Positions 51,633 to 62,524 of a DNA stretch of 64,000 nucleotides are shown piece after piece. Made by a program: the position numbers and the translations under genes. The stretch is from contig NW_008805090.1 in assembly GCF_000004825.1 (NCBI RefSeq), positions 496,001 through 560,000 on the forward strand. Direction: 5' to 3'. This stretch comes from Heterostelium album PN500. Lineage: Eukaryota; Evosea; Eumycetozoa; Acytosteliales; Acytosteliaceae. Positions within the stretch are counted from its first letter, which is position 1. Each line of letters begins with the position of its first letter. The notes beneath the pieces are model-generated. The model had not been told where the DNA came from. It was given only the letters and a program-made list of their open reading frames with translations, and did not search any database.

Positions 51633-52643
51633 TTTAAAAAGTTGGAAGATCTATTGTTTTTTTATTTTTATTTATTCTGTTTTCTTTTATTCCTTAAAAA
51701 AGTAAAGTGGTTGCTTGAGGCAATTCTATAGAATTCAATAAGTCTCATTATTATATTATATATAAATTCCCAATTCTATTTCAATCTCATAATTATTCGA
51801 AAGTAGGTTCATAAACTTTTTTACAAACAAATATTTGCAATATTGTAAGAATTGTTAAATAAATCTATGTTTTTGTTTTCATTCATAAATAATAATAGAC
51901 AGTTAATTAATTAGTGTAGAATAGAATAGAGTAGTTAATTCGTTAATAATTAAAACAAATAAAATAAAATAAAATAAATCAAATAATAATAATAATAATT
52001 TAAAATCAAGGATTTTGAAAAAAATAAAATAAACACAACTATGTTTATTACAACAGCAATTGTACAAAATAAATATCACTTTTTTTCAAACACACAAAAT
52101 AGAATAAATTAAAATAAAATAAAATAAAAATAAACAAATAAAAATCAATAATAAAAGAAGGAAGTGTCAACAGCAGTGGCAAAACAATAGGTACAATAGA
52201 ACTTAAAACAAAAAAACAAATCATAAGATTAACTGGAGCTTTGTTTTGTTTTGTTTTATTAAGATTAAAACCAAAATATCTGTACATATTCATTCATTCA
52301 TTATACACTTTATAGTTTTGTTTTTGATAAATTTGTTATGATTAACTCATTTGCAATAAATAATCATAACAAATTTGGTTATACCATTTAATTAATAAGG
52401 TTACTAACTAAATTCATTTTTTTCTATTTTTTGAATATTTTTTCTTTTTTTATTTATTTTGCTTTTTTTTTTTTTTTGTTGGTTTTGTTTTTTTTTTTTT
52501 GTTTTTGTTTTTGTTTCAAATAATAGGTTTTATCATAACAATTACAGAGTCAAACCTTGTTTAAACTCTGTTAATAATAATAATAAAATCACAGTCTCAG
52601 TAGTTTAATCGATTATTTATAAATAGATAGAATAGTATAAAAG
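50725..52643. other. Intergenic region, no gene seen
   Basis: Promoter-side DNA shared by the divergent ankyrin and Rac genes. Contains a 28-base A run (51602-51629), a perfect 16-bp inverted repeat (52329-52376) and an ACAGAGT/ACTCTGT hairpin near 52543-52570. The open frame at 51417-51731 is mostly homopolymer-coded and not credible as a gene. Confidence 0.45.
52329..52376. repeat. Perfect 16-bp inverted repeat with 16-nt loop
   Basis: Arms AAATTTGTTATGATTA and TAATCATAACAAATTT are exact reverse complements, separated by 16 bases. Lies about 270 bp upstream of the Rac start codon. May form an RNA hairpin if transcribed or a dyad protein-binding site; no transposon terminal structure was seen around it. 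Confidence 0.85.
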
Positions 52644-53680
52644 ATGTCTTCACCAGAGGTTATCAAGCTTGTAGTTATAGGTGATGGTGCTGTAGGTAAG
52701 ACCTGTCTGCTCATCTCATACGCCAACAATCGTTTCCCAGAAGATTATATTCCAACTGTATGTATACATTTTATTGCTATTAAATAGTGTGTTGCCATTT
52801 TTCTACTTTATTTTAGAACTACACCTATCTACAATCTCAACGACGACAAGACGCGACAACAACAACAATACAATTACTGCAACAAACAGATTCTAGCACA
52901 AGCACAATATATTATTATCGAACATCATAGGAATATGTGACAGGGTGGTGTAGTTGGTTGTTCAAAACAATAAAAATAAAGTGAATTATGGCAATAGTCG
53001 GTTAGAGTGCGCATTAGCAATATACTTATTCACTATTTAAACAGGTATTCGATAATTATGTAGTAAATCTTACTGCAGGTGAAAGAAATATCGAATTGGG
53101 TTTGTGGGATACTGCCGGTCAAGAAGAATACGATAAATTAAGACCACTCAGTTATGCCAATGCCAATGTATTTCTAATATGCTTCTCCATTACCAATCCA
53201 GTATCATTTGAAAATGTTTTGTCAAAAGTAAGTTCACCACCAAATACGAATAAATAATAAAATAATAAACTAATTAAAATTGTATTTTTAAATAAAACTA
53301 TTATAGTGGTTCCCAGAAGTTCATCATTTTTGCCCAGATGTTCCAAAGATTTTAGTTGGAACCAAGTTGGATACACGTGACGACAGAGCTATCATTGAGA
53401 AGCTCGAGTCTCAAGGTCAAAGACCAATTTCAATTGAGCAAGTAAGTAAAATATATTAAATATATAACTATCGGCTTTTGAATTCAACTCGAGTTGTATT
53501 AACAAGTGATGATTGTTTCAATTTCAATAGGGTAATGATTTAGCAAAGAAGATTAAAGCAGTCAAGTACATGGAATGTTCTGCCAAGACATCACAGAATC
53601 TCAAACAAGTATTTGATGAAGCAATCAAATCAGTACTGTTCATGAAGAAGAAAAAGAAGGCTAGATGTCTCCTCCAATAA
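52644..53680 (+). CDS. racC: Rac-family small GTPase, RacC-like
   Basis: Rho/Rac GTPase controlling actin, 193 aa. Exons: 52644-52757, 53045-53227, 53307-53441, 53531-53680. Motifs: GDGAVGKT P-loop, IPTVFDNY effector loop (across intron 1), [20 protein letters not shown] switch [22 protein letters not shown]. The C-terminus is [11 protein letters not shown], giving a polybasic region and a CLLQ CaaX box for prenylation. Switch II and the YVVNLTAG segment resemble what I recall of D. discoideum RacC; the paralog name is therefore recollection rather than comparison. Intron 1 (287 bp) is several times longer than the others here and contains a possible internal exon (52817-52930). Confidence 0.93.
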
Positions 53681-54403
53681 AAAGGATGTTTTCATTTATT
53701 AAAAAAAAACAACAACAATAACAATAGCATAACAATCAAACAACAAAACAATCAAAACACACTATCATAATTTTAATAATTAGTCGCCCAAACGACAATG
53801 TCAATTCATAATATACATATTCAAGCACCCAATTCACATCAAACCAATTCATCATCACCATCATCATCACAGTACTCAACCTCCTCTGTCTTATCTATTA
53901 CGTGGCTATCCAACAATGGAAATCCATTGACACCTATCATCATCTCCTCCCATACTACACACAATTCAACCTTAATTATTAATAATTTTTTTTATACTCA
54001 ATCATATCCTTTTTATATGGAGCCTAATCCTAAATAAATTGTATTATTTTAAAAAAAAACAATTATAATTTTTGTTGCGATTTTTGAAAAAAAAAAAAAC
54101 AGTTGTTAAATTTTTGAAGATCTCGATCACACTACTTGTTGTTGTTAATTTTTTCAGAAAAATTAATCGATTGCATAAGACCCACTGGGTAGTTTATTTT
54201 TATAAATATATGTTCTAGAATCATATGTAATCCATTGAATACCAATGCTCGATTTCCAAGAAATTCAAGCTTGGTTCACATATGAATTTGTGTGTTTAAA
54301 ATAAGATGATGTGGTATCTTTTTTTACCTCAGTGTAAATAAATTTGTATTGTTAAATAAATTAGTTTATAACAAAAAAGAAATAAAATAAAAATCAAATA
54401 GAA
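53681..54403. other. Intergenic, possible small frame
   Basis: Rac 3' flank and promoter of the first glycosylase gene. A 79-codon frame begins at ATG 53798 (MSIHNIHIQAPNSHQTN...) and ends at 54037. It is S/T/H/N-rich with no recognisable domain and may simply be 3' untranslated sequence. Confidence 0.35.
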
Positions 54404-55357
54404 ATGTCTGTTTCAAAAACAATAGGTTCCATTGCAAGTAAAAGTAGTGCCACTCAACAACTGGTTCGATGTGGTTGGGTAACTAGCGATCCTCTATATT
54501 TGGAGTATCATGACCATGAGTGGGGAATCCCAAATAGAGATCGGAGACACTTGTTTGAAATGATTTGTCTGGAAGGTCAGCAAGCCGGTCTGAGTTGGAT
54601 CACTATTCTAAAGAAGCGTGCTGCCTACAAATCCTCTTTTCATAATTTCGATGTAGACAAGGTTGCAAACATGACCGATGAAGATATCAATAAACTATTG
54701 AGTTTGACAAACTCTTCAATCATTAGACATCGTGGAAAGCTTGAAGCGATTGTCCACAACGCCAAGATGGTAAAAGCAATGGAGAAGAAAGGCGAGAATC
54801 TATCCGATTTCTTTTGGTCGTTTTCACCAAATAATAATAGTAATAGTAAAATAAAATCAACAAAAGTGGAAGAAGTGGACGATGAAGAAGATGAAGAAGT
54901 AGATGAGAGTGTTTCAAAAAGAAAAGGTAAGGCAAAGGCTACAGAGTCAAAACAAAGTACAACTAAATATTTCAATAGCTATGATAGTCTTTCAGAGGTA
55001 CCTGCAACAACAACAGAGTCTGACCTGATGTCAAAAGAGCTCAAGAAACGTGGATTCAAATTTGTTGGATCGACGACTTGCTATGCATTTATTCAAGCTT
55101 GTGGCCTAGTTAATGACCATATTAGTGGCTGTTTTTGTTATGCACCAATAAAGAACAACGTGGCTGCCGTCGAAACTACCAGTCAAGCAATTGCTAAACA
55201 GGAGGATACTCTCAAAATTGAAGATACCGAGGAGGAAGTATCAGATGATGAAACATCAACAACAACAACCACCAGTAGTAAGAAAAGAAAGAATACAAAG
55301 AATACAAATATAAAATCTCAATCAACAACAACAACTAAAAAGAATAAATCAAAATAA
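54404..55357 (+). CDS. DNA-3-methyladenine glycosylase I (Tag family), copy 1
   Basis: Base-excision repair enzyme that removes 3-methyladenine. Single exon, 317 aa against about 190 in bacteria. The catalytic core closely follows bacterial Tag: RCGWVTSDPLYLEYHDHEWG, LFEMICLEGQQAGLSWITIL, IRHRGKLEAIVHNAKM, KKRGFKFVGSTTCYAFIQ and GLVNDHISGCFCY. The zinc ligands (Cys, His, His, Cys) and pocket residues corresponding to E. coli Tyr16, Glu38 and Trp46 are all present. Two additions are eukaryotic in style: an acidic/Lys-rich insert of about 60 residues after FFWSF, and a C-terminal tail of about 70 residues with acidic and then basic, nuclear-signal-like clusters (SKKRKNTKN). Bacterial origin by transfer is likely (inference). 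Confidence 0.93.
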   Translation: MSVSKTIGSIASKSSATQQLVRCGWVTSDPLYLEYHDHEWGIPNRDRRHLFEMICLEGQQAGLSWITILKKRAAYKSSFHNFDVDKVANMTDEDINKLLSLTNSSIIRHRGKLEAIVHNAKMVKAMEKKGENLSDFFWSFSPNNNSNSKIKSTKVEEVDDEEDEEVDESVSKRKGKAKATESKQSTTKYFNSYDSLSEVPATTTESDLMSKELKKRGFKFVGSTTCYAFIQACGLVNDHISGCFCYAPIKNNVAAVETTSQAIAKQEDTLKIEDTEEEVSDDETSTTTTTSSKKRKNTKNTNIKSQSTTTTKKNKSK

Positions 55358-55534
55358 ATATTATTTTTTCAAACCCATTTTTGGGTGCTTATTCGTAAAG
55401 AACTGTATTCTTTCTATTCTTTTTTTTTCACAAATTTCAATAGCCAAACACCTTTTTTTTCCTGGAAATCGATGGCATAAATTTAATTAATTAGTAGTAT
55501 AAAACAATATATCGATATATTTAAATTAAAACTT

Positions 55535-56285
55535 ATGAAAACAATGTCAAATATCGTTATAAAAAGATGTGGATGGACTATAAAAGATCCTATTTATTTA
55601 GACTACCACGATAATGAGTGGGGAAAACCTCAAAGAGATAGGTATTTATAAAATATATTCATATATAAATAGATTTAAACATTGATATATTATCTAAACA
55701 ATCTACACTAGAGTTAGACTGTTTGAAATGTTATCTCTTGGTGTTACTCAATGTGGTTTGTCTTGGAATATAGTTTTCAAAAGAAGAGATTCCTACAGAG
55801 TTGCTTTCAGCCAGTTTAATATTGAAAATATTTCAAAGTTTACAGGGGAGGACATCGATCGTTTAATGAAAAATGAACAATTAATCAGACACCGAGGAAA
55901 GCTTGAAGCAATTGTCAACAATGCAAAGATGGTTTTGGAATTGGAATCAAAACTAAAAATTTCATTCCCGGAATATCTGTGGGGTTTTGTTGGTGACAAG
56001 CCTATACTCAACAACAATACATCGATATCAGGTATTCCAACCAAGTCTGACGTGTCTGATAAGATGGCTGCTTCACTAAAAACATACGGGTTCAAATTCA
56101 CTGGGACAACCATCTGCTATGCTTTCATGCAAACCGTCGGAATGATAAATGATCATCTCGAAGATTGTTTTTGTCGAGTTGGTCCAACTCAATCTTCGGC
56201 GGCAAAACCCGCTGCTAGAAAATCTAAACTCAAACAAACATCTCCAATCAAAGAAGTAAAGAGAGTTGAGAATAAAAAAGAATAA
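55535..56285 (+). CDS. DNA-3-methyladenine glycosylase I-like protein (Tag family), copy 2, pocket residue changed
   Basis: Tandem paralog only 177 bp after copy 1. Exons 55535-55641 and 55712-56285 give 226 aa. RCGWTIKDPIYLDYHDNEWG and INDHLEDCFCR keep the zinc ligands, and the Tyr16 and Trp46 equivalents remain (YHDNEWG, GLSWNIVFKRR). The segment matching LEGQQAGLSW reads LGVTQCGLSW, so the Glu38 that contacts 3-methyladenine is replaced by Gly. It lacks the acidic insert of copy 1 and has a short Lys-rich tail (KSKLKQTSPIKEVKRV). The acceptor at 55712 was chosen because the alternative two bases later meets a stop. It may have altered specificity or be a non-catalytic DNA-binding relative. 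Confidence 0.87.
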
Positions 56286-56307
56286 AATTCATTTTGTACA
56301 TTAGAGT

Positions 56308-58303
56308 TTACTTATTTATTACAGTTTGACGATAGATATCAAGATGAGATATTCTGTGAGGTACTGACATGTCTGGATTTAGGAATTCTAAAAATTCTAT
56401 AGTTTTGTTTCCAAGCAGACTGTTGTAGAATCTGTCGTTGTCATCCGAGAGTTTCTCATCGAGTACTCTCATCTTTTTGAGGAATCGTTGGTTAGAGTAT
56501 ATGAAATCACAAAGAGCGTGTACTGCTAGATCGTTTAGAGAATAAACTAAAATGAGAGTATTGATGGTTTGGTTTGATTTGAGTGAGTGGAAAAACTGAT
56601 CTGTGAGTGCGTCTCTCATTTCATAGATGGAGAGTGTGTGAAGTGTGGTGTAAATGGGAAGTAGGTTGATTTGATTTGCAAGTGCTTTATAGCTGATGGA
56701 ATGTAGTTCGAGTGAGTTCTTCTCGACCGTTGAGACGTTATTTAGTGAGTATACACTGAATCGTTTCATTGGTGAATCTGGAGAGGTAAGATACTTGATA
56801 AAGTCTATCGATTGTACAGCCTCTTCGCTTGGTAGACGGAATGGCAGTACCAGTGTGTTGAGCTGTGGCAACTGCAGTAGCGCATGGTAGATATCAATGT
56901 TCAGTAGACCTGGACCAAACAATTGAATCTTTCGCACATTTCTTTTCCGCAAGAGCATTTCACACACTTGGTCGATCCTGGTCTCTGCAATCTGACATTT
57001 TGTTCTTATGAGATAGGACAATATTGAGTTGGCTTCGCCAAAGAGAAATTCCACCATCTTTTGCTTTTCAAAAAACCAGAGATCATCGATGGTGATGTCG
57101 ATCGAAGTTAGAGTTGTGAATTTACAGAGGAAATCGAGCTTGGCATCGTTTGAGTTTATTGTAATCTTTTGAAGAAATGGAAAGTATTTGGGTGTGATTT
57201 TCTCGATTCCACATCGATCGTCGAGCCAGTACATCTGAAAGTTTAACTTGCGCACCAATATTTTATTCTCACCGATGGAGCGGTAGAGATCATAGAGGAT
57301 ATGTCGCCGAATCGAGATGGTCTCCATCCGAGTGTTGAAATAAAAGGTGAGAGTATCGATATTGTGGATTGCGCGATGATCGTTGTTCAGCAGTTTTTTG
57401 GTTGGCGATTTCCAGTCTGTTTTCGAAATGAATATATTCAGCGGAATCTCTCGATGTACAATGTAGAACCATCGCCTACACACCAGTGACAGGTTCAAGA
57501 GATGGTAGTGGTTCTTGTAGGGACGCAGATGTGTTGGTGCTGACAATGCTAATTTCAGAATTTTGCGCTGAATTATAATGGGAAGATTACAGCCGGAACA
57601 TTGTGCGTGCTGCCATGTATTCGAGTGTAAAACGATATCAGAACCATGCGAAACATTGGTGAGTATGTGATATGGAAATTCGATGGTTTGACCCAGTTTA
57701 AAAGGTAGATCGTCATCAAATACATTGATGACAAGTGTAATATCATTGTCGGTCTCTCTGAACACCTTAAAGTCAATCAACTTGATGCATCTCACTTCAT
57801 TCTTTCTCAGCTGAATATAGTGGTCACTAAGATTGCTAAAAGTTGCTTTAAAATAAGATTTTCCATCAAATAATAAACATCTAAATTAATAAAATAGAAA
57901 AAGCTGTTAGTTTGTGACAATCTATTTATATATAGCAATATTCCTACTTTATTTTACTATATGGTTTCTTTCTTGGTGATAAATATACATTTTTATTTTT
58001 CTTATAATTACTATTTGTGGTTTTAATGTTACGCTTCTTACTAATACTGCTATTACTATCACTTTCACTACTGCTACTATCGTTATAACTATTGTTGTTG
58101 TTGTTGCTATTGTTATAGCAATAACCATAGTCTTGCTGATTGTCAGTATCGCTTAAAAACCATTTGCTCATAACAACGTAGATATCATTGTGTGAATTAA
58201 AAGTGTCATTATGATGGTCAGTGTGTGATTTAAAATTACTGTAAGACTTATTCTTGACATTAAAATTAATATCACTTATATATTTAGTTAAACAACCATC
58301 CAT
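56308..58303 (-). CDS. F-box-like leucine-rich-repeat protein, two exons
   Basis: Exons 58303-57948 and 57880-56308, about 642 aa. The frame is open well upstream of 57795, giving LFDGKSYFKATFSNLSDHYI, and joins a polar first exon beginning MDGCLTKYISDINFN through a 67-bp intron (donor GTAGGA, weak but in phase). The middle carries an F-box-like motif, IIIQRKILKLA ... LLNLSLVCRRWFYIVHREIP. It is followed by LRR-like units (LPQLNTLVLPFRLPSEEAV, LHTLSIYEMRDALTDQFF, INTLILVYSLNDLAVHALC). Such proteins usually serve as SCF ubiquitin-ligase substrate receptors, and dictyostelids have many. Exon 1 is less certain than exon 2. Confidence 0.78.
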
Positions 58304-59266
58304 TATAGATACTAAACAGAATATTCATTTGAGAATATCTTTTATATTTATATTTATAAATTATATTATATTTGCATTTTCTGAAACAAATTTTATAATC
58401 AACTGAAATTTTTGTGTTTAGATTCATTCAGATTTATAAAGAAAACAAAAAATTTAAAAATCTATTACAACTGACCAAGAAGGTTGTATTTTGGGGAAAA
58501 AAGATTATACATCATGCATAGAAGTAAACTATTCAAGTCTCTACAAATAAACTAAGCTTGAATTTGATAGGTATGGAGAGGTTTAAGTGTATAGAAATTT
58601 GAATTATCATTCTGTTTGGTATTTGTTTGGATTTCACTTATATATCTACTATTTGAGAAGCTATCACATGAAAGCTTAGCTACAAAAAACAAACAATTCA
58701 TATCTATAGAGTGGATATATATCATATATTTTTTAAAATAAACTTAAACTTATAATAGAGTTTCTATGATAAAATTATTATGTAATCCTCATAAATATAA
58801 TAAAATAATGATTTAATATAACCCAGCAACATGAGCTATTGATATGTTGCTATGATGAGTGACCAAAATAAGTTCATGAACCAAATTTAACTTAAAATAT
58901 CTAAAACAAAAGTTTATTTTTAAATTTTTTTACTTTGAGTCATCTTTTTAAAAATTACGTGTCTTGTTTAATTTAAAAATAAACAATGATGTAGATTATT
59001 CCAAAAGTCATCGAACCTTTAAATGATCACTTAATTTAATTAAATTAATAGTTTATCTGAAATTTATGAAATATTGAAGAAATCTACTGTAGAAATCGTT
59101 ATGTCTTTTGGAAAATCCGTCTCCTACAATGCTAGATTTCAATATAAATAGCACAGGTTCTTGTTCAAATGGAATAAGCAACAAACAAATCAATAAATAT
59201 ATAAAACAAAACTAAACAAAACAAATAATCTAAACTTAAATATTCAAACTTAAAAATATTTCAAAA
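58304..59266. other. Intergenic region between divergent genes, no gene seen
   Basis: Upstream DNA of the F-box-like and GST genes. A+T-rich with no coding frame. Contains the TATA-like element listed separately and an ATTCAAG/CTTGAAT dyad near 58533-58564. Confidence 0.5.
59143..59151 (+). promoter_or_regulatory. TATA-box-like element of the GST gene
   Basis: TATAAATAG about 115 bp upstream of the GST start codon, next to a less A+T-rich patch and followed by a CA-rich leader. Placement fits a dictyostelid promoter but the region is A+T-rich, so chance matches are likely. Confidence 0.35.
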
Positions 59267-60015
59267 ATGACCAAGATTCCAACTTTATATTATGTAAGTA
59301 GTTTTAAATTAATTTTTTTCCTTTTGAATAGTTAATGACTAATGGAATAATATAGTTCAACTCCAGAGGTAGAGGTGAAGGTACCCGTCTCTTACTTACT
59401 TTGGCTGGTGTAAAGTTTAATGATGGTAAGAAAAAATAATTTAATAGATTTTCGATTTGTTAAAAAATAAATAAAGAGTATCTGATTAATTTGTCTGTAG
59501 TTCGTTACAATAGTGCTTTGACACCAGAGATTAGATCCAAGACAACCTATGGTACTCTCCCATTCTATGAGGATGACGATATCCAATTGGCACAATCGTT
59601 AGCCATCGAGAGTTACTTGGCTGGAAAATTTGGTTTGGCTGGTGAAAGTCCAATTGAAAGGGCCAAGATCCTCTCTGTTTCCCAAGCAGCCATCGATTTT
59701 GTATTGCCAATCTTCCACTCGGATACCGATGAAAAGAAGAACAGATTCAAAAACGACACACTTCCAAGACTGTTGAACTCGTACGAGAGACTTCTCATCG
59801 ACAACAGAAACACTACCAATGAAGGTAAATACATCGTCGGAAACAAGCTAAGCTGGGCCGATGTCAGTGTTTTCTATGTCGTGGACTTCCTCCTTTTCAA
59901 AGGTTTCGGTGAATTGGTCAACCAATATCCAGCTCTAAACTTTGCCAAGTCAAGCTTCGAGTCGATTCCAGTCATCAACGACTATCTTCAACAACGTGCT
60001 CAAAATAACAATTAA
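59267..60015 (+). CDS. Glutathione S-transferase, sigma-type
   Basis: Detoxification or prostaglandin-isomerase-type GST, cytosolic. Exons 59267-59293, 59356-59425, 59501-60015 give 203 aa, the normal length. The N-terminal thioredoxin-like domain shows IPTLYYFNSRGRGEGTR with the catalytic Tyr just before the first intron, then TLPFYEDDDIQLAQSLAIES, where the QS pair binds glutathione. The all-helical C-domain includes GNKLSWADVSVF. The very short first exon (nine codons) is well supported by the GTAAGT donor and A-rich leader (TTTCAAAAATGACC). Confidence 0.92.
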
Positions 60016-60337
60016 ATTAATTACTTGTATTTTTAAAAATAGCAATAACCATTATAAATATTCAATAAAACAATCTTGATCATGGATATGAAATTTCATA
60101 AAATAAAAAAAATAAAAATTAATTTAAATAGTTTTTTTTTGTCGTTTTTTTTTTTTTTGATGATAAAAAATGTTGTTGTAAATTTTTTTCACCGATCGTG
60201 GTGGGAAGTGTGTTAGCTCAAACAACTCTGACTATTTCTAAATCGAAAACTCAAACAATTCGCTTCCATCATTTACCCTTTTATATATTTTATATAACTA
60301 AATATACAATATATAATAGTAGTGTTAGTGGACAATA
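60016..60337. other. Intergenic, no gene seen
   Basis: Spacer with T runs and a short patch CACCGATCGTGGTGGGAAG (about 60190-60208) of higher GC, then TATA-rich leader before the TypA gene. Confidence 0.5.
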
Positions 60338-62524
60338 ATGAATAATTTAGTTAGATCATTATCAAAGAAGTGTGTCGGATACACTGCCAATGCCACCACT
60401 GCAAACCCAGTAGTTTTCAATGGTGCCAGATCTTTTTCATCGGTTGTTAACAACAGCTTGAACATCAAGCAACAAAAACAACAAAACCAATATGAAAATA
60501 GCAGCAGCAGCAGTGGATTCAGAGTATCACGTCCATTGGCCACTACCAACATTTTTGGTAAATCAAATGTTGAAAAGATGAATTTATATTTCGGACAACA
60601 ACAACGTTCGTTCAGTTCCAGCATTGAAAAGATTAGAAACGTTGCCATTATTGCACATGTCGATCACGGTAAAACTTCACTGGTTGACCAGTTGCTCCGT
60701 CAATCGGGAACCTTGAAGGACGAGCAAACCGAGCGTGTCATGGACAGCAATGCTCTGGAAAAGGAGCGTGGTATCACCATTATGGCCAAGTGCACCAGTC
60801 TTTCATATAGCAACCACAAGTTGAATATCGTCGATACACCGGGTCACGGTGATTTCGGTGGTGAAGTCGAGCGTGTACTCTCCATGGTCGATGGTGTCGT
60901 CCTCTTGGTCGATGCCACCGAAGGTCCAATGGCCCAAACCAAATTCGTATTGTCCAAGGCTCTCCAAGCTGGTTTGCGTCCAATCGTAGTCATCAACAAG
61001 ATGGATCGTTCCACTATCCGTGTCGATGAAGTCGAAAGTGAAATCTTTGATCTCTTTGCCACTTTGGGTGCCAACGACGACCAACTTAACTACCCAACAC
61101 TCTATGCATCTGCTCGTCAAGGTTGGGCTGTCAAAAATAGAAATGATGATCAAAAGGGTATTCTTCCACTTTTAGACACAATCATTGATTATGGTATGAA
61201 TGAATGAATCATCAGATAAAAAGATATAAAAATAATAATAATGAATAATTAATTAATTTTACCAAAATAATAATATACAGTTAAACATCCAAAGGTTGAA
61301 GTTGATAAACCATTTTCAATGTTGGTAACAAATTTGGAATCCGATCCATTCGTAGGTAGAATCGTAACAGGAAAAGTATATAGTGGTAAAGTCAAGATTG
61401 GTACTCCATTGAGAGTCATTACCAACACTGGACAACTTGTAGAGGAAGGAAAAGTTACAAAGATCTTTGCCAGACGTGGTGTTGAGCGTTTGACACTCGA
61501 GGAGGGTGAAGCTGGTGATATCATTGGTATTGCCGGTTTCCCAACTGCCACTGTAACCAACACTGTCGGTGATGCTACTGTCGCCGAACCAATCTACGCA
61601 CAACCAATCGATCCACCCGTACTTTCGATGTTCTTTGAGGTCAACAACAGTCCATTCGCCGGAAAGGAAGGTACTCAATTGACATCACTCAAGATCAAGC
61701 AACGTTTAATGAAGGAGTTAGAGTCGAATGTATCGATGCAAGTACAATTCCAAGGTGAAGGTGCATTCGAAGTGAAGGGTCGTGGTGAGTTGCAACTCGG
61801 TATTCTCTTGGAGAACATGCGTCGTGAAGGTTTCGAAGTTGCAGTATCGCAACCACGTGTAGTCTTTAAGAAGGATCCAGAAACAGGTGCCACACTGGAG
61901 CCACAAGAAGAAGTAATTATCGACGTCGACGCTGAATACTCTGGTGTCGTCATTGAGAAGCTCTCAAAGCGTAAGGGAGACTTGATCGAAATGAAACAAT
62001 CCATGGGTAAAGCTAGACTTTGTTTCATGGTGCCATCGAGAGGTTTGATTGGTTTGCGTTCAGAGTTGATCAACGATACCAAGGGTACCGGTGTATTCAA
62101 TCATTTGTTCCACTCATACATTCCACACAAGGGACCAATGGCCAACATGGAAAAGGGTGCACTCATTTCAATGTCCGAGGGTGTTACCTCTTCTTTCGCC
62201 TTGTCCGGTCTCGAGGATCGTGGTATTCTCTTTGTCGGACCAGCCGTGCCAGTCTATGGAGGTATGATCATCGGTGAGAACAGCAAGCTCAACGATCTCG
62301 ACGTCAACCCAGTCAAGACTAAGCATCTTACAAACATGCGTACCACCGTAAAGGAAGAAGGTATCCGTTTGTCACCACCAAAGGTATTGAAACTCGAAGA
62401 GGCTATCGCTTGTGTCAAGGATGACGAACTCATTGAAATCACACCAAAGAGCATTCGTTTGAGAAAGAGAGAATTGGATATTGGAAAGCGTCAAAAGGCT
62501 GCTAGAGATAAGAAGCAATTCTAA
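60338..62524 (+). CDS. Mitochondrial BipA/TypA-type translational GTPase
   Basis: Ribosome-binding GTPase of the EF-G superfamily. Exons 60338-61193 and 61281-62524 give 699 aa. The roughly 98-residue N-terminal extension is rich in S, N, Q and basic residues and looks like a mitochondrial presequence. The G domain has [15 protein letters not shown], the switch [13 protein letters not shown] and NKMD. Then come domain II ([17 protein letters not shown]), domain III ([20 protein letters not shown]) and the BipA-specific C-terminal region ([20 protein letters not shown], then [11 protein letters not shown]). TypA homologues are known from bacteria and chloroplasts. Organelle here is inferred to be mitochondrion because dictyostelids lack plastids. 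Confidence 0.92.

Noticed and set aside
51417-51731. 104-codon frame upstream of the Rac gene
   Set aside because: More than a third is poly-Lys/Phe/Leu from homopolymer runs, including a 28-base A tract.
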